From Sphaerisporangium rufum (lineage in GTDB: Bacteria; Actinomycetota; Actinomycetes; Streptosporangiales; Streptosporangiaceae), in contig NZ_BOOU01000012.1 in the NCBI RefSeq assembly GCF_016863395.1, positions 87,232-151,231 on the forward strand: 64,000 nucleotides of DNA, read 5' to 3'. How positions within the stretch are numbered: the stretch's first letter is position 1; each line of letters starts with the position of its first letter. Below are positions 1 to 9,756 of this stretch, one piece after another. The notes below the pieces were generated by a model. It saw only the letters and a list, made by a program, of their open reading frames with translations. It was not told where the DNA came from and searched no databases. The position numbers were made by a program, and so were the translations under genes.

Positions 1-241
1 CGCTCATGCAGGACTGGGTGAGCAGTTGTTCGGCCTCATGGAGCACATCCTTGTCGCGTTCCGAGAGCGGCCGGGTGGCATCGACGGAGGTGGCGAGCCG
101 GCGCGTGGAGCCGGTGGCCGGCGTGTCCACGCCGCTGCCGGTCGAGTGCTCCGCGGTACCGGCGGTCACGCTCAGCAGCGCGGTGACCGCCATGAGATGC
201 GCCAGAGGGCGAATGCCGCGGCGGCGCGGATGCACCGGCAT
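1..241 (-). CDS. Secreted/exported hypothetical protein, N-terminal part only
   Basis: The reading frame starts at ATG 241 and runs off the left edge of the window, so only about 80 residues are visible. A GGAGG ribosome site lies five bases before the ATG. The N-terminus is basic (PRRRGIR) and followed by a hydrophobic stretch (LMAVTALLSVTAG), as in a signal peptide or membrane anchor. Later there is an acidic, helical segment ending in QSCMS; a Cys shortly after an EAEQLL-type helix is common in small exported actinobacterial proteins of unknown function. Function is not recognised. It lies 131 bp downstream of, and in the same direction as, the regulator gene at 373-1383, but no coupling is visible. 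Confidence 0.6.
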   Translation of the reverse strand, partial: MPVHPRRRGIRPLAHLMAVTALLSVTAGTAEHSTGSGVDTPATGSTRRLATSVDATRPLSERDKDVLHEAEQLLTQSCMS

Positions 242-372
242 CCCATCCTCCTCTCGAAGCCGGACGTCACCACCGGCAACGACCTGCCCGGTGATCGGCG
301 GAGTTCCTGACCGTACTGTCGGCGGGCGGCCGCGGCCCGGACAAGACCTTTGCGCCGGAGCGCAAACAGGGC

Positions 373-1383
373 TCAGGACCCGCCTTGGCTCCCGTCGAGG
401 AGTTTCCAGCCCAGCGGGGTCAGGTTGTGCAGGAGCGCGGGTCCGCTACGGGTGCTGGTGATCAGCCCGGCCTGCCGGAGGGTCTTGGTGTGGCGGCTCA
501 TCGAGGCGATCGAGGTGTAGAGCTGGGTGGCCAGCTGCGTGGTGGAGACGCTGCGCCGCAGCGTGACGAGCACGGCGGCGCGGGTGGCGCCCATCAGGTC
601 GGCGAGCGGCCCCGCCGGATCGGCGGCGGTGATCGACTCCCAGCGGGATTCCGGCGCGATCGGATAGACCAGGACCGGTGGCAGGTCCTCGTTCGCCAGG
701 GATACCGGGTCCCCGTGGCAGAAGTACGACGGCACCAGCCGCAGGCCCCGGCCCCTCAGATGCAGGTCGCGATCGACGGCGTAGCTGACCTCCAGCACCG
801 GATGGCGCCAGCGCATCAGCGGCTCGAACCCGCGGAACAGCGCCTCCACGCCACCGGCGAGCAGCGCTTTCACCCGTAGCGCCACGTCATTCTCGACGCT
901 CATGCGGATCAGATCGTCGTGGGAGCCGACCGCGGCGCGGTGATATTCGCGCAGCGCGGCCGTCAGGGCTGCCAGCTTGCCGCCCCGCGAGTCGGTGAGA
1001 CCGGCGAGCCAGCTCGGGGTGGCGCGACCGTGGCGCCGGTTGGTCTCGGACAGCTGGGCCAGCTCGTCCCGCAGCCGCCGCAGGCTCGTGGCGCGGACGG
1101 CGTCGATGCCGGCTTCGAGCCCGGCCGCCGATTCGGCCGGGGTGAGGAAGTCGGGGAAGTAGGGGCCGAGCGGCGCGAGGTCGGTGAGGTAGGCCACGGC
1201 CGGCCGCACCGTGGTCAGCAGGTCGGGGCGGCTGCGGAGTCGTGCCATCCACGGCTGGAGGAACAGCGGCCGCTCGCGGCCGGTCAGCGAGAAGCGACTC
1301 AGCAGGACTTCCCATAAAGGGTCGATCGTGGTGGTGAGGGTGGTTCTCGCGATGTCCTCGGTGGTGAAGTGGATCCGCAGCAT
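373..1383 (-). CDS. ArsR-like winged-helix transcriptional regulator
   Basis: A 336-residue cytoplasmic protein. The last ~70 residues form a winged helix of the ArsR/MarR type: a helix after GATRAAVLVTL, a turn, the recognition helix around TSIASMSRHTKTLRQAGLI and a wing ending in LTPLGWKLL. The first ~260 residues are the larger ligand or dimer domain seen in actinobacterial regulators annotated DUF5937/ArsR. The start is ATG 1383 behind a purine-rich GGGGGGA stretch. It is divergent from the large secreted protein at 1497, with 113 bp between them, and may control that gene (inference from position). The effector is unknown; no metal-binding Cys pair typical of classical ArsR is visible. 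Confidence 0.8.
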   Translation of the reverse strand: MLRIHFTTEDIARTTLTTTIDPLWEVLLSRFSLTGRERPLFLQPWMARLRSRPDLLTTVRPAVAYLTDLAPLGPYFPDFLTPAESAAGLEAGIDAVRATSLRRLRDELAQLSETNRRHGRATPSWLAGLTDSRGGKLAALTAALREYHRAAVGSHDDLIRMSVENDVALRVKALLAGGVEALFRGFEPLMRWRHPVLEVSYAVDRDLHLRGRGLRLVPSYFCHGDPVSLANEDLPPVLVYPIAPESRWESITAADPAGPLADLMGATRAAVLVTLRRSVSTTQLATQLYTSIASMSRHTKTLRQAGLITSTRSGPALLHNLTPLGWKLLDGSQGGS

Positions 1384-1484
1384 GCCCCCGTGTCCCCCCA
1401 GACTCGTGCCCCCGGTTTATCAGTGGTAGTTAATGCTGGTTTGCGTTCTGCCGTAAAGCTGTTTTCCGGGAGTTCGCCGCATAG

Positions 1485-1496
1485 CAGATTTCGGGT
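1485..1496 (+). promoter_or_regulatory. Probable leaderless promoter -10 of the secreted fusion protein
   Basis: CAGATT is followed by exactly six bases and then ATG 1497, with no Shine-Dalgarno sequence. The same geometry (a CANNNT or TANNNT hexamer, six bases, ATG) occurs at 12290, 55568 and, on the minus strand, 57586. It fits leaderless transcription starting at or next to the A of the start codon. Confidence 0.45.
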
Positions 1497-4400
1497 ATGA
1501 GAGCAGGAGCTTTGTTACGAGGCGTCACGGCGGCCGGCCTGCTGGCCGGGGTGCTCGTCGTTCCCTCGGCGGCCCTCGCCGCGCCACCGGGCCCCGATGA
1601 CGAGGTGCGCGCGCCGGAGGTGACGGCGACGGCACCCGCCGCGGTGCCGGCGAACGACCGGGCCCGGGTCCTGGGTGAGCGGTGGCAGGCCTCCACCGAC
1701 CGGGCGGTGCTGGCCACCGGTGACGCCACGGGGTTCCACGTCCTGGCCGCGGACGCCGGGGCCGGGTACGCGTGGAAGACCATCGCCACCCTGGGCGAGC
1801 CGGGGGTGGAGACCGACCGGTGGATCGGCAACATGTGCGTGACGGCCTCCGGCCGGCGCGCGGTGGTGGTGTACGCGCCGCGGACCTACACCAACGATGA
1901 GCGATTGTTCGACCGGGGCGGCTTCACCGCGGTGGTCGACCTGACCAGCGGCGCGGTGACCCGGCTGCCGGTACGGGCGAGCCTGGCGTACTTCGACCCC
2001 GCGTGCGGCGCCGGCGAGCAGGCGGTGCTGACGCAGGCCGGGGACACCGACCTCGGCCGCACCCGGCTGGTCCGGGTCGACGCCGCGAAGGCCCGGCTCG
2101 GCGCCCGCATCGAGGTGCCCGGCCAGCTGACCTCGGCGGTTCCGGTGGGCACCGGGATCGTCGCGGCCGATGACGGCGCGCTGGTCCGGGTGGCCGAGGA
2201 CGGATCGCGGCGGGTGCTCGCCGCGACGGAGGGCGTGCCCTTCGACGTGACCGCCGACGCCGGCGGCGGTGTGGTCTACGCCCAGCGTTCGGGCGCCGAC
2301 CGATCGCAGGTCCGCCGGGTGTCGGCGGCAGGGAAGGGACGCGCCGTCCCCACCACGCTGGCCACCGGCCCGCTGACCGGGCTCGGCGTCACCTCCGGCC
2401 GCGGCGGCCGGGTGTTCGTGCTGGGCGCCGGGACGCTCGCCGCGGGCGCGCCCGGGGTGACCGGGCTGGACGCGCCCCGCGGATCGTCCCCCTCCCTGGA
2501 CGGCGAGCTGGTGGTCACCTCGGTGCTCCCGGTGACGAAACCGGTGACGACAGGTCGGCCCGTCCCGGAACGACTGGCGGTCAAGGCGACCGCGACGAAG
2601 ACCGGGACCGGCACCGCGTTCACCGCCACGCCCGAAGTCGCCGCCATGCCGGTCGGTGCGGACACCAAGGCCACCGCCAAGCTGGCCGCGGCCAGCCCCA
2701 CCGACCCGGCCGACTTCGCCGAGCGGTACTGCGCGGTGCCGCGCAACGACCCGCGCAACCAGGCGATGCAGCCCAAGCCGCGCCAGGTCGAATGGGCGGT
2801 CGACCAGGCCGTGCGCGGGGCGTTGACCGTCTCCCGGCCGGCGAACTGGAAGAACCTCGGCATGCCGGCCTACACCCCGCAGGGCCTGTTCCCGTCCCGG
2901 GCGCTGGTCGGCGGCGGAGCCGTACCCGCGCAGATCATGCTCGGGATCGCCGCGCAGGAGTCCAACCTGTGGCAGGCGGCGCGCTTCGCGGTGCCCGGCG
3001 TGACGGCGAACCCGCTGATCGGCAACTACTACGGGCTCGACATCTACGACGCCGACACCTCCGACGACTGGACGATCCGCTGGTCGGACGCCGACTGCGG
3101 GTACGGCGTCACCCAGGTCACCGACGGCATGCGGCTCGCGGGCCGGGAGAAGCCGGGGGAGACCGCGCTGCCCTACCAGACCCAGCGCGCCGTCGCGCTG
3201 GACTTCGCGGCGAACGTGGCGGCGGGGTTGCGGATCCTGCAGGACAAGTGGAACATCACCCGCTCGGCGGGTCTGCAGATCAACAACGGTGACCCGTCGA
3301 AGATCGAGAACTGGTTCTTCGCGGTGTGGGCGTACAACTCGGGTTTCTACCCGCAGAGCCAGGCCGGGCAGAACGCCGGCGCCTGGGGGGTCGGTTGGGC
3401 CAACAACCCGGTCAACCCCAAGTATCCGCCCGGCCGGGACGCCTTCCTCGACCGCACCTACCAGGACGCCGCGCACCCGCAGGACTGGCCGTACCCGGAG
3501 AAGGTGCTGGGCTGGGCCGGTCATCCGGTCGAGGTGCTGGAGTCACCGGACGTGATGGTCTCCGGCTACCGCCCCGCATGGTGGGCCGGCGAGAACGATG
3601 ATGTCGCGGAGCGGAACCGTACCGCAGTCAAGCCGCCCAACCACCAGTTCTGCGACGCCAGCAACAACTGTGTCCCGGGTGCCTCCTATCCGCCCGATGC
3701 CCCCGAGGTGATCGGCGAACCCGCCGGGCCGTGCGCGCACAAGAACGCGGCCGGCCAGCGCGACCTCAAGTGCTGGTACCACCAGACGACCGGTTGGAAA
3801 GCCGACTGCCCGAATACCTGTGGTAACGAGCTGCTGCGCTTCGATCCCGGCTACGCCTACCAGGACGACGGCACCGCCTACCCGCCGAACTGCTCGCTCA
3901 CCGGGCTGCCGGCCAACGCCAAGATCATCGACGATGTACCGGACGGCACACCGTCGATCCGGCCGAACTGCGCCAGGCCCTGGACCAACCAGGGCACGTT
4001 CCAGTTCCAGTTCCATCCCGACAGCAACGGCAACTATCCCGGCAAGGTCGACACCCACCAGATCGGCGGCGGCTTCGGGGGGCACTTCTGGTTCGCCCAC
4101 ACCCGGACGGCCCAGGCCGAAGGCGGCCGGCTGCAGGTCGACGCGACCTGGCGGCTCAACCAGTCGATCACCGGGCTGTGGAAGGTGCTCGTCGCGCTGC
4201 CCGACCACGGAGCCCAGACCACCAAGGCCCGCTACGTCGTCCGGACCGCCTACGGCGAGCGGGTCAGCACGGTGAGCCAGCCGGGCAGCGGTAACCGCTG
4301 GGCGTCGCTGGGCACGTTCAAGTTCAACAACCAGCCCGATGTCAAGCTCTCCTCGGTCACCCCGGACGGCAACGGAACCCAGGACATCGCCTTCGACGCC

Positions 4401-5321
4401 GTCGCCTTCGTCCCGGTGACCGGCACGACGGTCGAGATCCTGCACTGGAACCTCGCCGGGTCGACCAAGAACAAGGGCGACTACGACGTCGTGGAGCGGC
4501 TGATCCAGGAGGTGCAGAGCCGCAAGCCGGATGTCATCTCCATGAACGAGGTCTGCATGCGCCAGTTCGAGCACGCGGCCGCCCGGCTCAAGGAGATCGG
4601 GTACGAGATGGCGGGTTACTATCACGCCAGCCAGAGCCTCGTACCGGACTGTTTCATCGACTTCCCGCCGACCGAGACCCGGACGTCGGCAGGTAACGCC
4701 GTGCTGGTGCGGGGACCGATGCTCAGCCACCAGGGCTTCGTCTTCAACGCGTCCAACCAGCTCGAGGAGCGCATCGTTCTCCCGGGGGAGGTGCAGCTGG
4801 GTGTCGACCGGAGCGTGGCCTGCGTCGTCACCCGGTTGCCGGGCACCAGCCGGGATCTCAAGGCGTGCTCCACGCACCTCGACCAGGAGAAGGACGGCGC
4901 TTCCAATCCGTACGCCGACGCGGAGAAGCAGGTCGGAGAGCTGGCGCGCGTCTTCGGGCCCCAGGCGAAGACCATGCCCTTCATCCTGGCCGGCGACTTC
5001 AACATCAAGGTCCCGCCCTCGAACCTCGCTCTCGGCGCCCTCTACGGTGATCCCGCGGGAACGGGTGACTTCGTCGAGGTCGACCAGGAGCGCGGGTGTG
5101 GCGACTCGTGTGTCCCGCGCCAGACCGGTGCCCCCACCCAGGTCGGCACCAGCCAGGGCGGCCCACGCAAGATCGACTATGTGTTCGCCAGCCGGTGGCA
5201 CCTGGTGTTGCCGCCCGACCGGGTGCAGATCCTGACCGACGTCGGCAAGTGCGGCGGCGACCAGCACGCCTGTTCCGACCACTACCTGTTCCGCAGTGAG
5301 GTCGAGCTGCCCAACGGCTGA
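1497..5321 (+). CDS. Secreted multidomain protein: lysozyme-like + golvesin-like + EEP nuclease/phosphatase
   Basis: A 1274-residue exported protein. Residues 1-29 are a signal peptide ending in AALA. Residues ~40-380 are repetitive, beta-rich and propeller-like. From ~405 there is a soluble lytic transglycosylase-like region (AAQESN near residue 485, GYGVTQ near 540, a conserved WAYNSGF). Residues ~850-975 match a golvesin C-terminal-like jelly roll (GGGFGGHFWFAHT). Residues ~979-1274 are an endonuclease/exonuclease/phosphatase domain with HWNLAG, a catalytic E in MNEVC, STHLD, GDFNIK and SDHY in the usual order. It may bind cell wall or glycan and cut nucleic acid or a phosphoester outside the cell. 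Separate domain assignments are firm to moderate; the biological substrate is unknown. A strong hairpin terminator follows the stop. Confidence 0.75.
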   Translation: MRAGALLRGVTAAGLLAGVLVVPSAALAAPPGPDDEVRAPEVTATAPAAVPANDRARVLGERWQASTDRAVLATGDATGFHVLAADAGAGYAWKTIATLGEPGVETDRWIGNMCVTASGRRAVVVYAPRTYTNDERLFDRGGFTAVVDLTSGAVTRLPVRASLAYFDPACGAGEQAVLTQAGDTDLGRTRLVRVDAAKARLGARIEVPGQLTSAVPVGTGIVAADDGALVRVAEDGSRRVLAATEGVPFDVTADAGGGVVYAQRSGADRSQVRRVSAAGKGRAVPTTLATGPLTGLGVTSGRGGRVFVLGAGTLAAGAPGVTGLDAPRGSSPSLDGELVVTSVLPVTKPVTTGRPVPERLAVKATATKTGTGTAFTATPEVAAMPVGADTKATAKLAAASPTDPADFAERYCAVPRNDPRNQAMQPKPRQVEWAVDQAVRGALTVSRPANWKNLGMPAYTPQGLFPSRALVGGGAVPAQIMLGIAAQESNLWQAARFAVPGVTANPLIGNYYGLDIYDADTSDDWTIRWSDADCGYGVTQVTDGMRLAGREKPGETALPYQTQRAVALDFAANVAAGLRILQDKWNITRSAGLQINNGDPSKIENWFFAVWAYNSGFYPQSQAGQNAGAWGVGWANNPVNPKYPPGRDAFLDRTYQDAAHPQDWPYPEKVLGWAGHPVEVLESPDVMVSGYRPAWWAGENDDVAERNRTAVKPPNHQFCDASNNCVPGASYPPDAPEVIGEPAGPCAHKNAAGQRDLKCWYHQTTGWKADCPNTCGNELLRFDPGYAYQDDGTAYPPNCSLTGLPANAKIIDDVPDGTPSIRPNCARPWTNQGTFQFQFHPDSNGNYPGKVDTHQIGGGFGGHFWFAHTRTAQAEGGRLQVDATWRLNQSITGLWKVLVALPDHGAQTTKARYVVRTAYGERVSTVSQPGSGNRWASLGTFKFNNQPDVKLSSVTPDGNGTQDIAFDAVAFVPVTGTTVEILHWNLAGSTKNKGDYDVVERLIQEVQSRKPDVISMNEVCMRQFEHAAARLKEIGYEMAGYYHASQSLVPDCFIDFPPTETRTSAGNAVLVRGPMLSHQGFVFNASNQLEERIVLPGEVQLGVDRSVACVVTRLPGTSRDLKACSTHLDQEKDGASNPYADAEKQVGELARVFGPQAKTMPFILAGDFNIKVPPSNLALGALYGDPAGTGDFVEVDQERGCGDSCVPRQTGAPTQVGTSQGGPRKIDYVFASRWHLVLPPDRVQILTDVGKCGGDQHACSDHYLFRSEVELPNG

Positions 5322-5334
5322 CCCGATCACCCTT

Positions 5335-5366
5335 CCGGCGCACGGCGGCCCGCCGCCGTGCGCCGG
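5335..5366 (+). terminator. Hairpin terminator after the secreted fusion gene
   Basis: Perfect 15-bp arms (CCGGCGCACGGCGGC and its complement) are separated by two bases, 14 bp after the stop codon. There is no T-tract, as is usual for GC-rich actinobacterial terminators. Confidence 0.6.
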
Positions 5367-5448
5367 CCGATGCGGCCGTCGCCGGCCCCACGCGAGCCGG
5401 CGAGGCCGTGACCAGCATGGACGCCGGGCGATCGGGCAGGACGGCGGC

Positions 5449-5985
5449 ATGGCAACGACCGCGTTGATCGTCATCGATATGCTCAGCCCCTACGACCACC
5501 AGGACGCCGACCTGCTGGCCAAGAGCGCCGAGGAGGTCGTCCCGCCGCTCGCCGACCTGGTCGCGCGTGCCCGGCGCCGGGACGACGTGGACCTGATCTA
5601 CGTCAACGACAACCACGGCGACTTCGCCGCCACCAGGGAGACGATCCAGGCGCGGGCGCGCGAGGGCCGGCGCCCGGACCTGGTGGAGCCGCTGCTGCCG
5701 CCGCCCGACCGCGCGTTCCTCACCAAGGTCCGGCACAGCGCCTTCTACGGCACGCCGCTGGAGTACCTGCTGGGCCACCGGGGCGTGGAGCGGGTGGTGC
5801 TGACCGGCCAGGTCACCGAGCAGTGCATCCTTTACACCGCGCTGGACGCCTACGTGCGGCACTACGCTCTCAAGATCCCCAAGGACTGCGTGGCGCACAT
5901 CCACCCGGAGCTGGCCGACGCGGCGCTGCGGATGATGGAGCGCAACATGCGCGCCGAGGTGACCACCGCGGCCGAGTGCCTGTGA
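5449..5985 (+). CDS. Isochorismatase-family cysteine hydrolase
   Basis: A 178-residue cytoplasmic enzyme of the isochorismatase/nicotinamidase fold. The catalytic triad of the family is visible: Asp10 (VIDML), Lys93 (LTKVRHSAF) and Cys126 (VTEQC, preceded by the usual cis-peptide region). Such proteins hydrolyse amides or ethers such as nicotinamide, N-carbamoyl compounds or isochorismate; the substrate cannot be read from the sequence. The start is ATG 5449, because an open frame further upstream would lack family similarity and overlap the preceding terminator. It is a single-gene unit between the secreted fusion protein and the catalase gene. Confidence 0.85.
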   Translation: MATTALIVIDMLSPYDHQDADLLAKSAEEVVPPLADLVARARRRDDVDLIYVNDNHGDFAATRETIQARAREGRRPDLVEPLLPPPDRAFLTKVRHSAFYGTPLEYLLGHRGVERVVLTGQVTEQCILYTALDAYVRHYALKIPKDCVAHIHPELADAALRMMERNMRAEVTTAAECL

Positions 5986-6025
5986 CCGGCCCGGCGGGGT
6001 GGTGTGATGTCGCCCACTGACCGGG

Positions 6026-6062
6026 TTTAGACCGGCTGATGAGCTTTATAAGGGGATAAATC
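6026..6062 (+). promoter_or_regulatory. AT-rich candidate promoter of the catalase gene
   Basis: A short AT-rich island in otherwise GC-rich DNA carries a TTTAGA -35-like element, a TATAAG -10-like element 15 bp later and a second GATAAA element. It lies 50-85 bp before the catalase start. The exact sigma class cannot be decided from the sequence. Confidence 0.3.
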
Positions 6063-6110
6063 GGATAGGGAGGTCAGGACCGAGACCGTCTACGGAGGGG
6101 AGCCGTCGAG

Positions 6111-7763
6111 ATGACGGACGTGTCCAGTAAAGGACCTGGCCCGGGAGACGACCGTCCCGTGCTGACCAACCGGCAGGGACACCCGGTCCACGACAACCAG
6201 AACCAGCGGACGGTCGGCGCGCGTGGCCCGGCCACGCTGGAGAACTACCAGTTCCTGGAGAAGATCAGCCACTTCGACCGCGAGCGCATCCCCGAGCGGG
6301 TGGTGCACGCCCGCGGCGCGGTGGCCTACGGCTACTTCGAGGCGACCGGGCAGCTGGGCGACGAGCCGATCGGCCGGTACACCCGGGCGGTGCCGTTCGC
6401 CGAGCCGGGCAAGCGCACCGATCTCGCGATCCGGTTCTCCACGGTGATCGGCGGGCGGGACTCCTCCGAATCGGCCCGCGACCCGCGCGGCTTCGCGGTC
6501 AAGTTCTACACCGAGAACGGCAACTGGGACCTGGTCGGCAACAACCTCGCGGTGTTCTTCATCCGCGACGCGATCAAGTTCCCGGACGTGATCCACGCGC
6601 TCAAGCCCGACCCGGTGACCTTCCGGCAGGAGCCGAACCGCATCTTCGACTTCATGTCGCAGACGCCCGAGGCGATGCACATGCTGGTCAACCTGTTCAG
6701 CCCGCGGGGCATCCCGTCGGACTATCGCCACATGCAGGGCTTCGGCGTCAACACCTACAAGTGGATCAACGAGCAGGGCGAGACCCACCTGGTGAAGTAC
6801 CACTGGATGCCCAAGCAGGGCGTGCGCAGCATGACCGCCGAGGACGCCGCCGTGCAGCAGGGCCGCGACCTCGGGCACGCCACCAAGGACCTGCAGGACG
6901 CGATCGACCGCGGCGAATACCCCGAGTGGGAGCTGCTCGTGCAGATCATGTCCGACGAGGAGCACCCGGAGCTGGACTTCGACCCGCTGGACGACACCAA
7001 GGTCTGGCCGGAGGACCGGTTCCCGGCGCGGCCGGTGGGCAAGATGGTGCTCAACAGCAACGTCGCCAACTTCTTCGCCGAGAACGAGCAGATCTCCTTC
7101 GGCACCGGCGTTCTGATCGACGGGCTGGACTTCTCCGACGACAAGATGCTGGTCGGTCGCACCTTCTCCTACAGCGACACCCAGCGCTACCGGGTCGGCC
7201 CGAACTACCTGCAGCTGCCGGTGAACCAGGCCAAGAACGCCGAGGTGCGCACCAACCAGCGTGACGGCCAGATGACCTACCACGTCGACGGCCAGGGCGA
7301 GAATCCGCACGTCAACTACGAGCCGTCCATCACCGGCGGGCTGCGCGAGGCGCGGTACCCGCACCTCGACGAGCAGGGCCCGGTGATCAACGGCCGGCTC
7401 ACCCGCAGCCGGATCCCGCGCACCAACGACTACACCCAGGCCGGCCAGCGGTACCTGCTGATGGAGCAGTGGGAGCGCGACGACCTGGTACTCAACCTGA
7501 TCGGCCAGCTGTCGCAGTGCGACCGGCCGATCCAGGAGCGGATGGTCTGGCACTTCCTGCTGGTCGAAGACGAGCTCGGGCTGCGCGTCGGCGAAGGGCT
7601 CGGCATCGCACCCGGCGACGTGGCGCACCTGGAGCCGCTGGCGAGCCAGGACCTGTCGGAAGAGGACCGCGGCCGGCTGGCGAGCCTGGGCAAGAACGGC
7701 CCGCGCGACGTGTCCGGCCTGAAGATGACGCACTGCGTGCCGAACGAGCGTCACACCCCATGA
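6111..7763 (+). CDS. katA: Monofunctional haem catalase
   Basis: A 550-residue cytoplasmic catalase that dismutates hydrogen peroxide to water and oxygen. Visible family features are the distal His66 in RVVHARG, the Asn region [10 protein letters not shown], and the proximal haem ligand Tyr354 in [12 protein letters not shown], with Arg350 just before it. Length fits small-subunit catalases with a short C-terminal extension. The start is ATG 6111, preceded by GGAGGGGAG. It is transcribed alone from an AT-rich promoter region and ends in a strong terminator shared with the convergent hydrolase. Regulation by a Fur/CatR- or OxyR-type peroxide sensor would be typical, but no such gene is in the window. 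Confidence 0.95.
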   Translation: MTDVSSKGPGPGDDRPVLTNRQGHPVHDNQNQRTVGARGPATLENYQFLEKISHFDRERIPERVVHARGAVAYGYFEATGQLGDEPIGRYTRAVPFAEPGKRTDLAIRFSTVIGGRDSSESARDPRGFAVKFYTENGNWDLVGNNLAVFFIRDAIKFPDVIHALKPDPVTFRQEPNRIFDFMSQTPEAMHMLVNLFSPRGIPSDYRHMQGFGVNTYKWINEQGETHLVKYHWMPKQGVRSMTAEDAAVQQGRDLGHATKDLQDAIDRGEYPEWELLVQIMSDEEHPELDFDPLDDTKVWPEDRFPARPVGKMVLNSNVANFFAENEQISFGTGVLIDGLDFSDDKMLVGRTFSYSDTQRYRVGPNYLQLPVNQAKNAEVRTNQRDGQMTYHVDGQGENPHVNYEPSITGGLREARYPHLDEQGPVINGRLTRSRIPRTNDYTQAGQRYLLMEQWERDDLVLNLIGQLSQCDRPIQERMVWHFLLVEDELGLRVGEGLGIAPGDVAHLEPLASQDLSEEDRGRLASLGKNGPRDVSGLKMTHCVPNERHTP

Positions 7764-7772
7764 TGTGACGCC

Positions 7773-7801
7773 GGTCCCGGCGGGCGCCGCCCGCCGGGAC
7801 C
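7773..7801. terminator. Bidirectional hairpin between convergent catalase and hydrolase genes
   Basis: Arms GGTCCCGGCGGGC and GCCCGCCGGGACC form a 13-bp perfect stem with a 3-base loop. It lies 9 bp after the catalase stop and 21 bp before the end of the convergent dienelactone hydrolase gene. Confidence 0.6.
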
Positions 7802-7822
7802 GCGGCGCCCGGGGCCGAGCCC

Positions 7823-8530
7823 TCAGGAACCGGCCGGCAGGTGCCGGGCCAGGAACCCGGTGGCCAGCCGCCAGCCCGCCCGCGCGGCCTCGGGGTGGTG
7901 GAACGCGGGCGCCTCGAAGTTGTGGAAGGCGTGGCCCGCCTCCTCCTGTACGTGCACCTCGAGGTTCGGCCGGCCGGCCACCGCCTCCTCCAGCCGGGCC
8001 ACCTGCTCGCGCGGGATGTAGGGGTCCTTGCCGCCGAACTGGAACTGCACCGGCGCGCTGATCCGGTCGAGCAGGCCGAGGGTGTCGGGCACGCTGGAGC
8101 CGTAGAACGACACCGCCGCGGCCACCGGGGCGCGCGCGGCCAGCTCGTACGCCAGGGAGCCGCCCAGGCAGAAGCCGAGCGCGCCGGCGCCGCCGGTGAC
8201 CTCCGGCAGCCCGGCGAGCACGTCGAACGCCGCCGCGGTGTCGGCCACCCCGGTCGCGAAGTCGAACCGCTGGACGAGCTCCAGCGAGCGGGCCAGCCCT
8301 TCGTCGTCGTGGTCGGCCGCCCAGCCCGGGCTGATCCGCCAGAACAGGTCCGGCGCGCCGACGACGTACCCGCGCCCGGCCAGGTCCTCGGCGACCTTGC
8401 GGATGTAGGAGCTGATGCCGAAGATCTCCTGGAGCAGCAGCAGGCCGGGGCCGCTGCCGCGCTCGGGGATCCACAGGTGCAACGGGAACCCGCCGTCGGG
8501 GACGGTGACGGTCTCCTGGCGTTGGCGCAT
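7823..8530 (-). CDS. Dienelactone hydrolase family protein
   Basis: A 235-residue cytoplasmic alpha/beta hydrolase of the DLH (clcD-like) family. The triad is visible: nucleophile Cys121 in GFCLGG, Asp169 in GGKDPYI and His200 in AGHAFHN, with the partner Glu35 in LLQEIFG. Family members open lactone rings such as dienelactones or act as general carboxyl-ester hydrolases. No catechol-degradation genes are nearby, so the natural substrate is undefined. The start is ATG 8530. The gene is divergent from the BrkB-type gene and convergent with catalase. Confidence 0.9.
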   Translation of the reverse strand: MRQRQETVTVPDGGFPLHLWIPERGSGPGLLLLQEIFGISSYIRKVAEDLAGRGYVVGAPDLFWRISPGWAADHDDEGLARSLELVQRFDFATGVADTAAAFDVLAGLPEVTGGAGALGFCLGGSLAYELAARAPVAAAVSFYGSSVPDTLGLLDRISAPVQFQFGGKDPYIPREQVARLEEAVAGRPNLEVHVQEEAGHAFHNFEAPAFHHPEAARAGWRLATGFLARHLPAGS

Positions 8531-8751
8531 GGCTACCTCCGATACCGGGCGCCGCCTCGCGGGCGGAGCGAGCCGCGTGCCGGGCCGGCACGCCTCGGAT
8601 GACGCTAGCGCCTCGGGCGGTCCGGGCGCCGCCGGGTGGGGCGTATCTCGCGGGCCGGGGCCTGGGCTGATGTCCGCTCATGGGTGTTTGCCGACCGGGT
8701 GTCCGGGCAGCGGTCCGGCGGCAGGGATCATGCGAGGGGACGGTGCGGCCG

Positions 8752-9756
8752 ATGACCGATCACGACACCCGGCGGACCGCCGGCCCGGTCCGGACGGAGA
8801 AGGCGGCGCCGGAGAGCCCGTTCGCGCTGTCCGGCCGGTCGTGGTGGTCGGTGCTGAAGCGGACCTTCAAGGAGTTCCAGGAGGACAACGTCACCGACTG
8901 GGCGGCCGCGCTCACCTACTACTCGGTGCTGTCGATGTTCCCGGCCATCCTGGCCGCGGTGTCGGTGCTCGGGCTGTTCGGCCAGGGCACCACCCAGCCG
9001 CTCATCGACAACCTCAGCGCGATCGCCCCCGGCCCGGCCCGGGAGATCCTCGGCAGCGTGCTCGGGGCCCTGCAGGGCAGCCGCGGCGCCGCGAGCGTCA
9101 CCACGATCATCGGGATCGTCGTCGCGCTGTGGTCGGCGTCCGGTTACGTGGCCGCCTTCATGCGCGCCGCCAACGTCATGTACGAGATGCCGGAGGGCCG
9201 GCCGATCTGGAAGACGCTGCCGCTGCGGCTGGGCATCACCGCCGTGCTGGTCGTGCTGATGGCGGTCGGCGCGGTGGCGGTGGTGTTCACCGGCGGGCTG
9301 GCCGAGCAGGCCGGCCGGTTGCTGGGTCTCGGCGACACCGCGCTGACCGTCTGGTCCATCGCCAAATGGCCGGCGCTGGTGATCGTGGTCGCCATGGTGC
9401 TGGCCCTGCTCTATTGGGCGGCGCCGAACGTCGAGCAGCCCGGGCTGCGCTGGGTCACCCCGGGCAGCCTGCTCGCCGTGGTGCTGTGGATCGCCGCCTC
9501 CCTCGCCTTCGGCTTCTACGTCGCCAACTTCGCCTCCTACAGCAAGACCTACGCGGCGCTGGCCGGGGTCATCGTCTTCCTGGTCTGGCTGTGGATCACC
9601 AACATCGCGGTGCTGCTCGGCGTGGAGTTCGACGCCGAGCTGGCCCGCGGCCGGGCCATCGCCACCGGTCACCCCGAGGACGTCGAGCCGTACATCGAGC
9701 CGCGGGACACCCGCAAGATGGACGAGGACCAGGTGCGCGAGATCAACGGCGACTGA
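8752..9756 (+). CDS. YihY/BrkB-family inner membrane protein
   Basis: A 334-residue integral membrane protein. The YihY/BrkB signature starts at about residue 30 (FQEDNVTDWAAALTYYSVLSMFPA) and about six hydrophobic helices follow, ending with the conserved TNIAVLLGVEFDAEL segment; the C-terminal tail is charged and cytoplasmic. I prefer ATG 8752, 13 bases after GAGGGG, over ATG 8680: the 24 extra residues from 8680 are Arg/Cys-rich and unlike the family. Function is poorly defined; the old RNase BN label for the family was wrong. There are no obvious operon partners. Confidence 0.88.
   Translation: MTDHDTRRTAGPVRTEKAAPESPFALSGRSWWSVLKRTFKEFQEDNVTDWAAALTYYSVLSMFPAILAAVSVLGLFGQGTTQPLIDNLSAIAPGPAREILGSVLGALQGSRGAASVTTIIGIVVALWSASGYVAAFMRAANVMYEMPEGRPIWKTLPLRLGITAVLVVLMAVGAVAVVFTGGLAEQAGRLLGLGDTALTVWSIAKWPALVIVVAMVLALLYWAAPNVEQPGLRWVTPGSLLAVVLWIAASLAFGFYVANFASYSKTYAALAGVIVFLVWLWITNIAVLLGVEFDAELARGRAIATGHPEDVEPYIEPRDTRKMDEDQVREINGD

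Noticed and set aside
6090..8681. 863-residue open frame on the minus strand across the catalase gene
   Set aside because: It is the mirror frame of GC-rich coding sequence: low-complexity Arg/Pro/Ala/Gly composition, no domain, and it overlaps a clear catalase and hydrolase.
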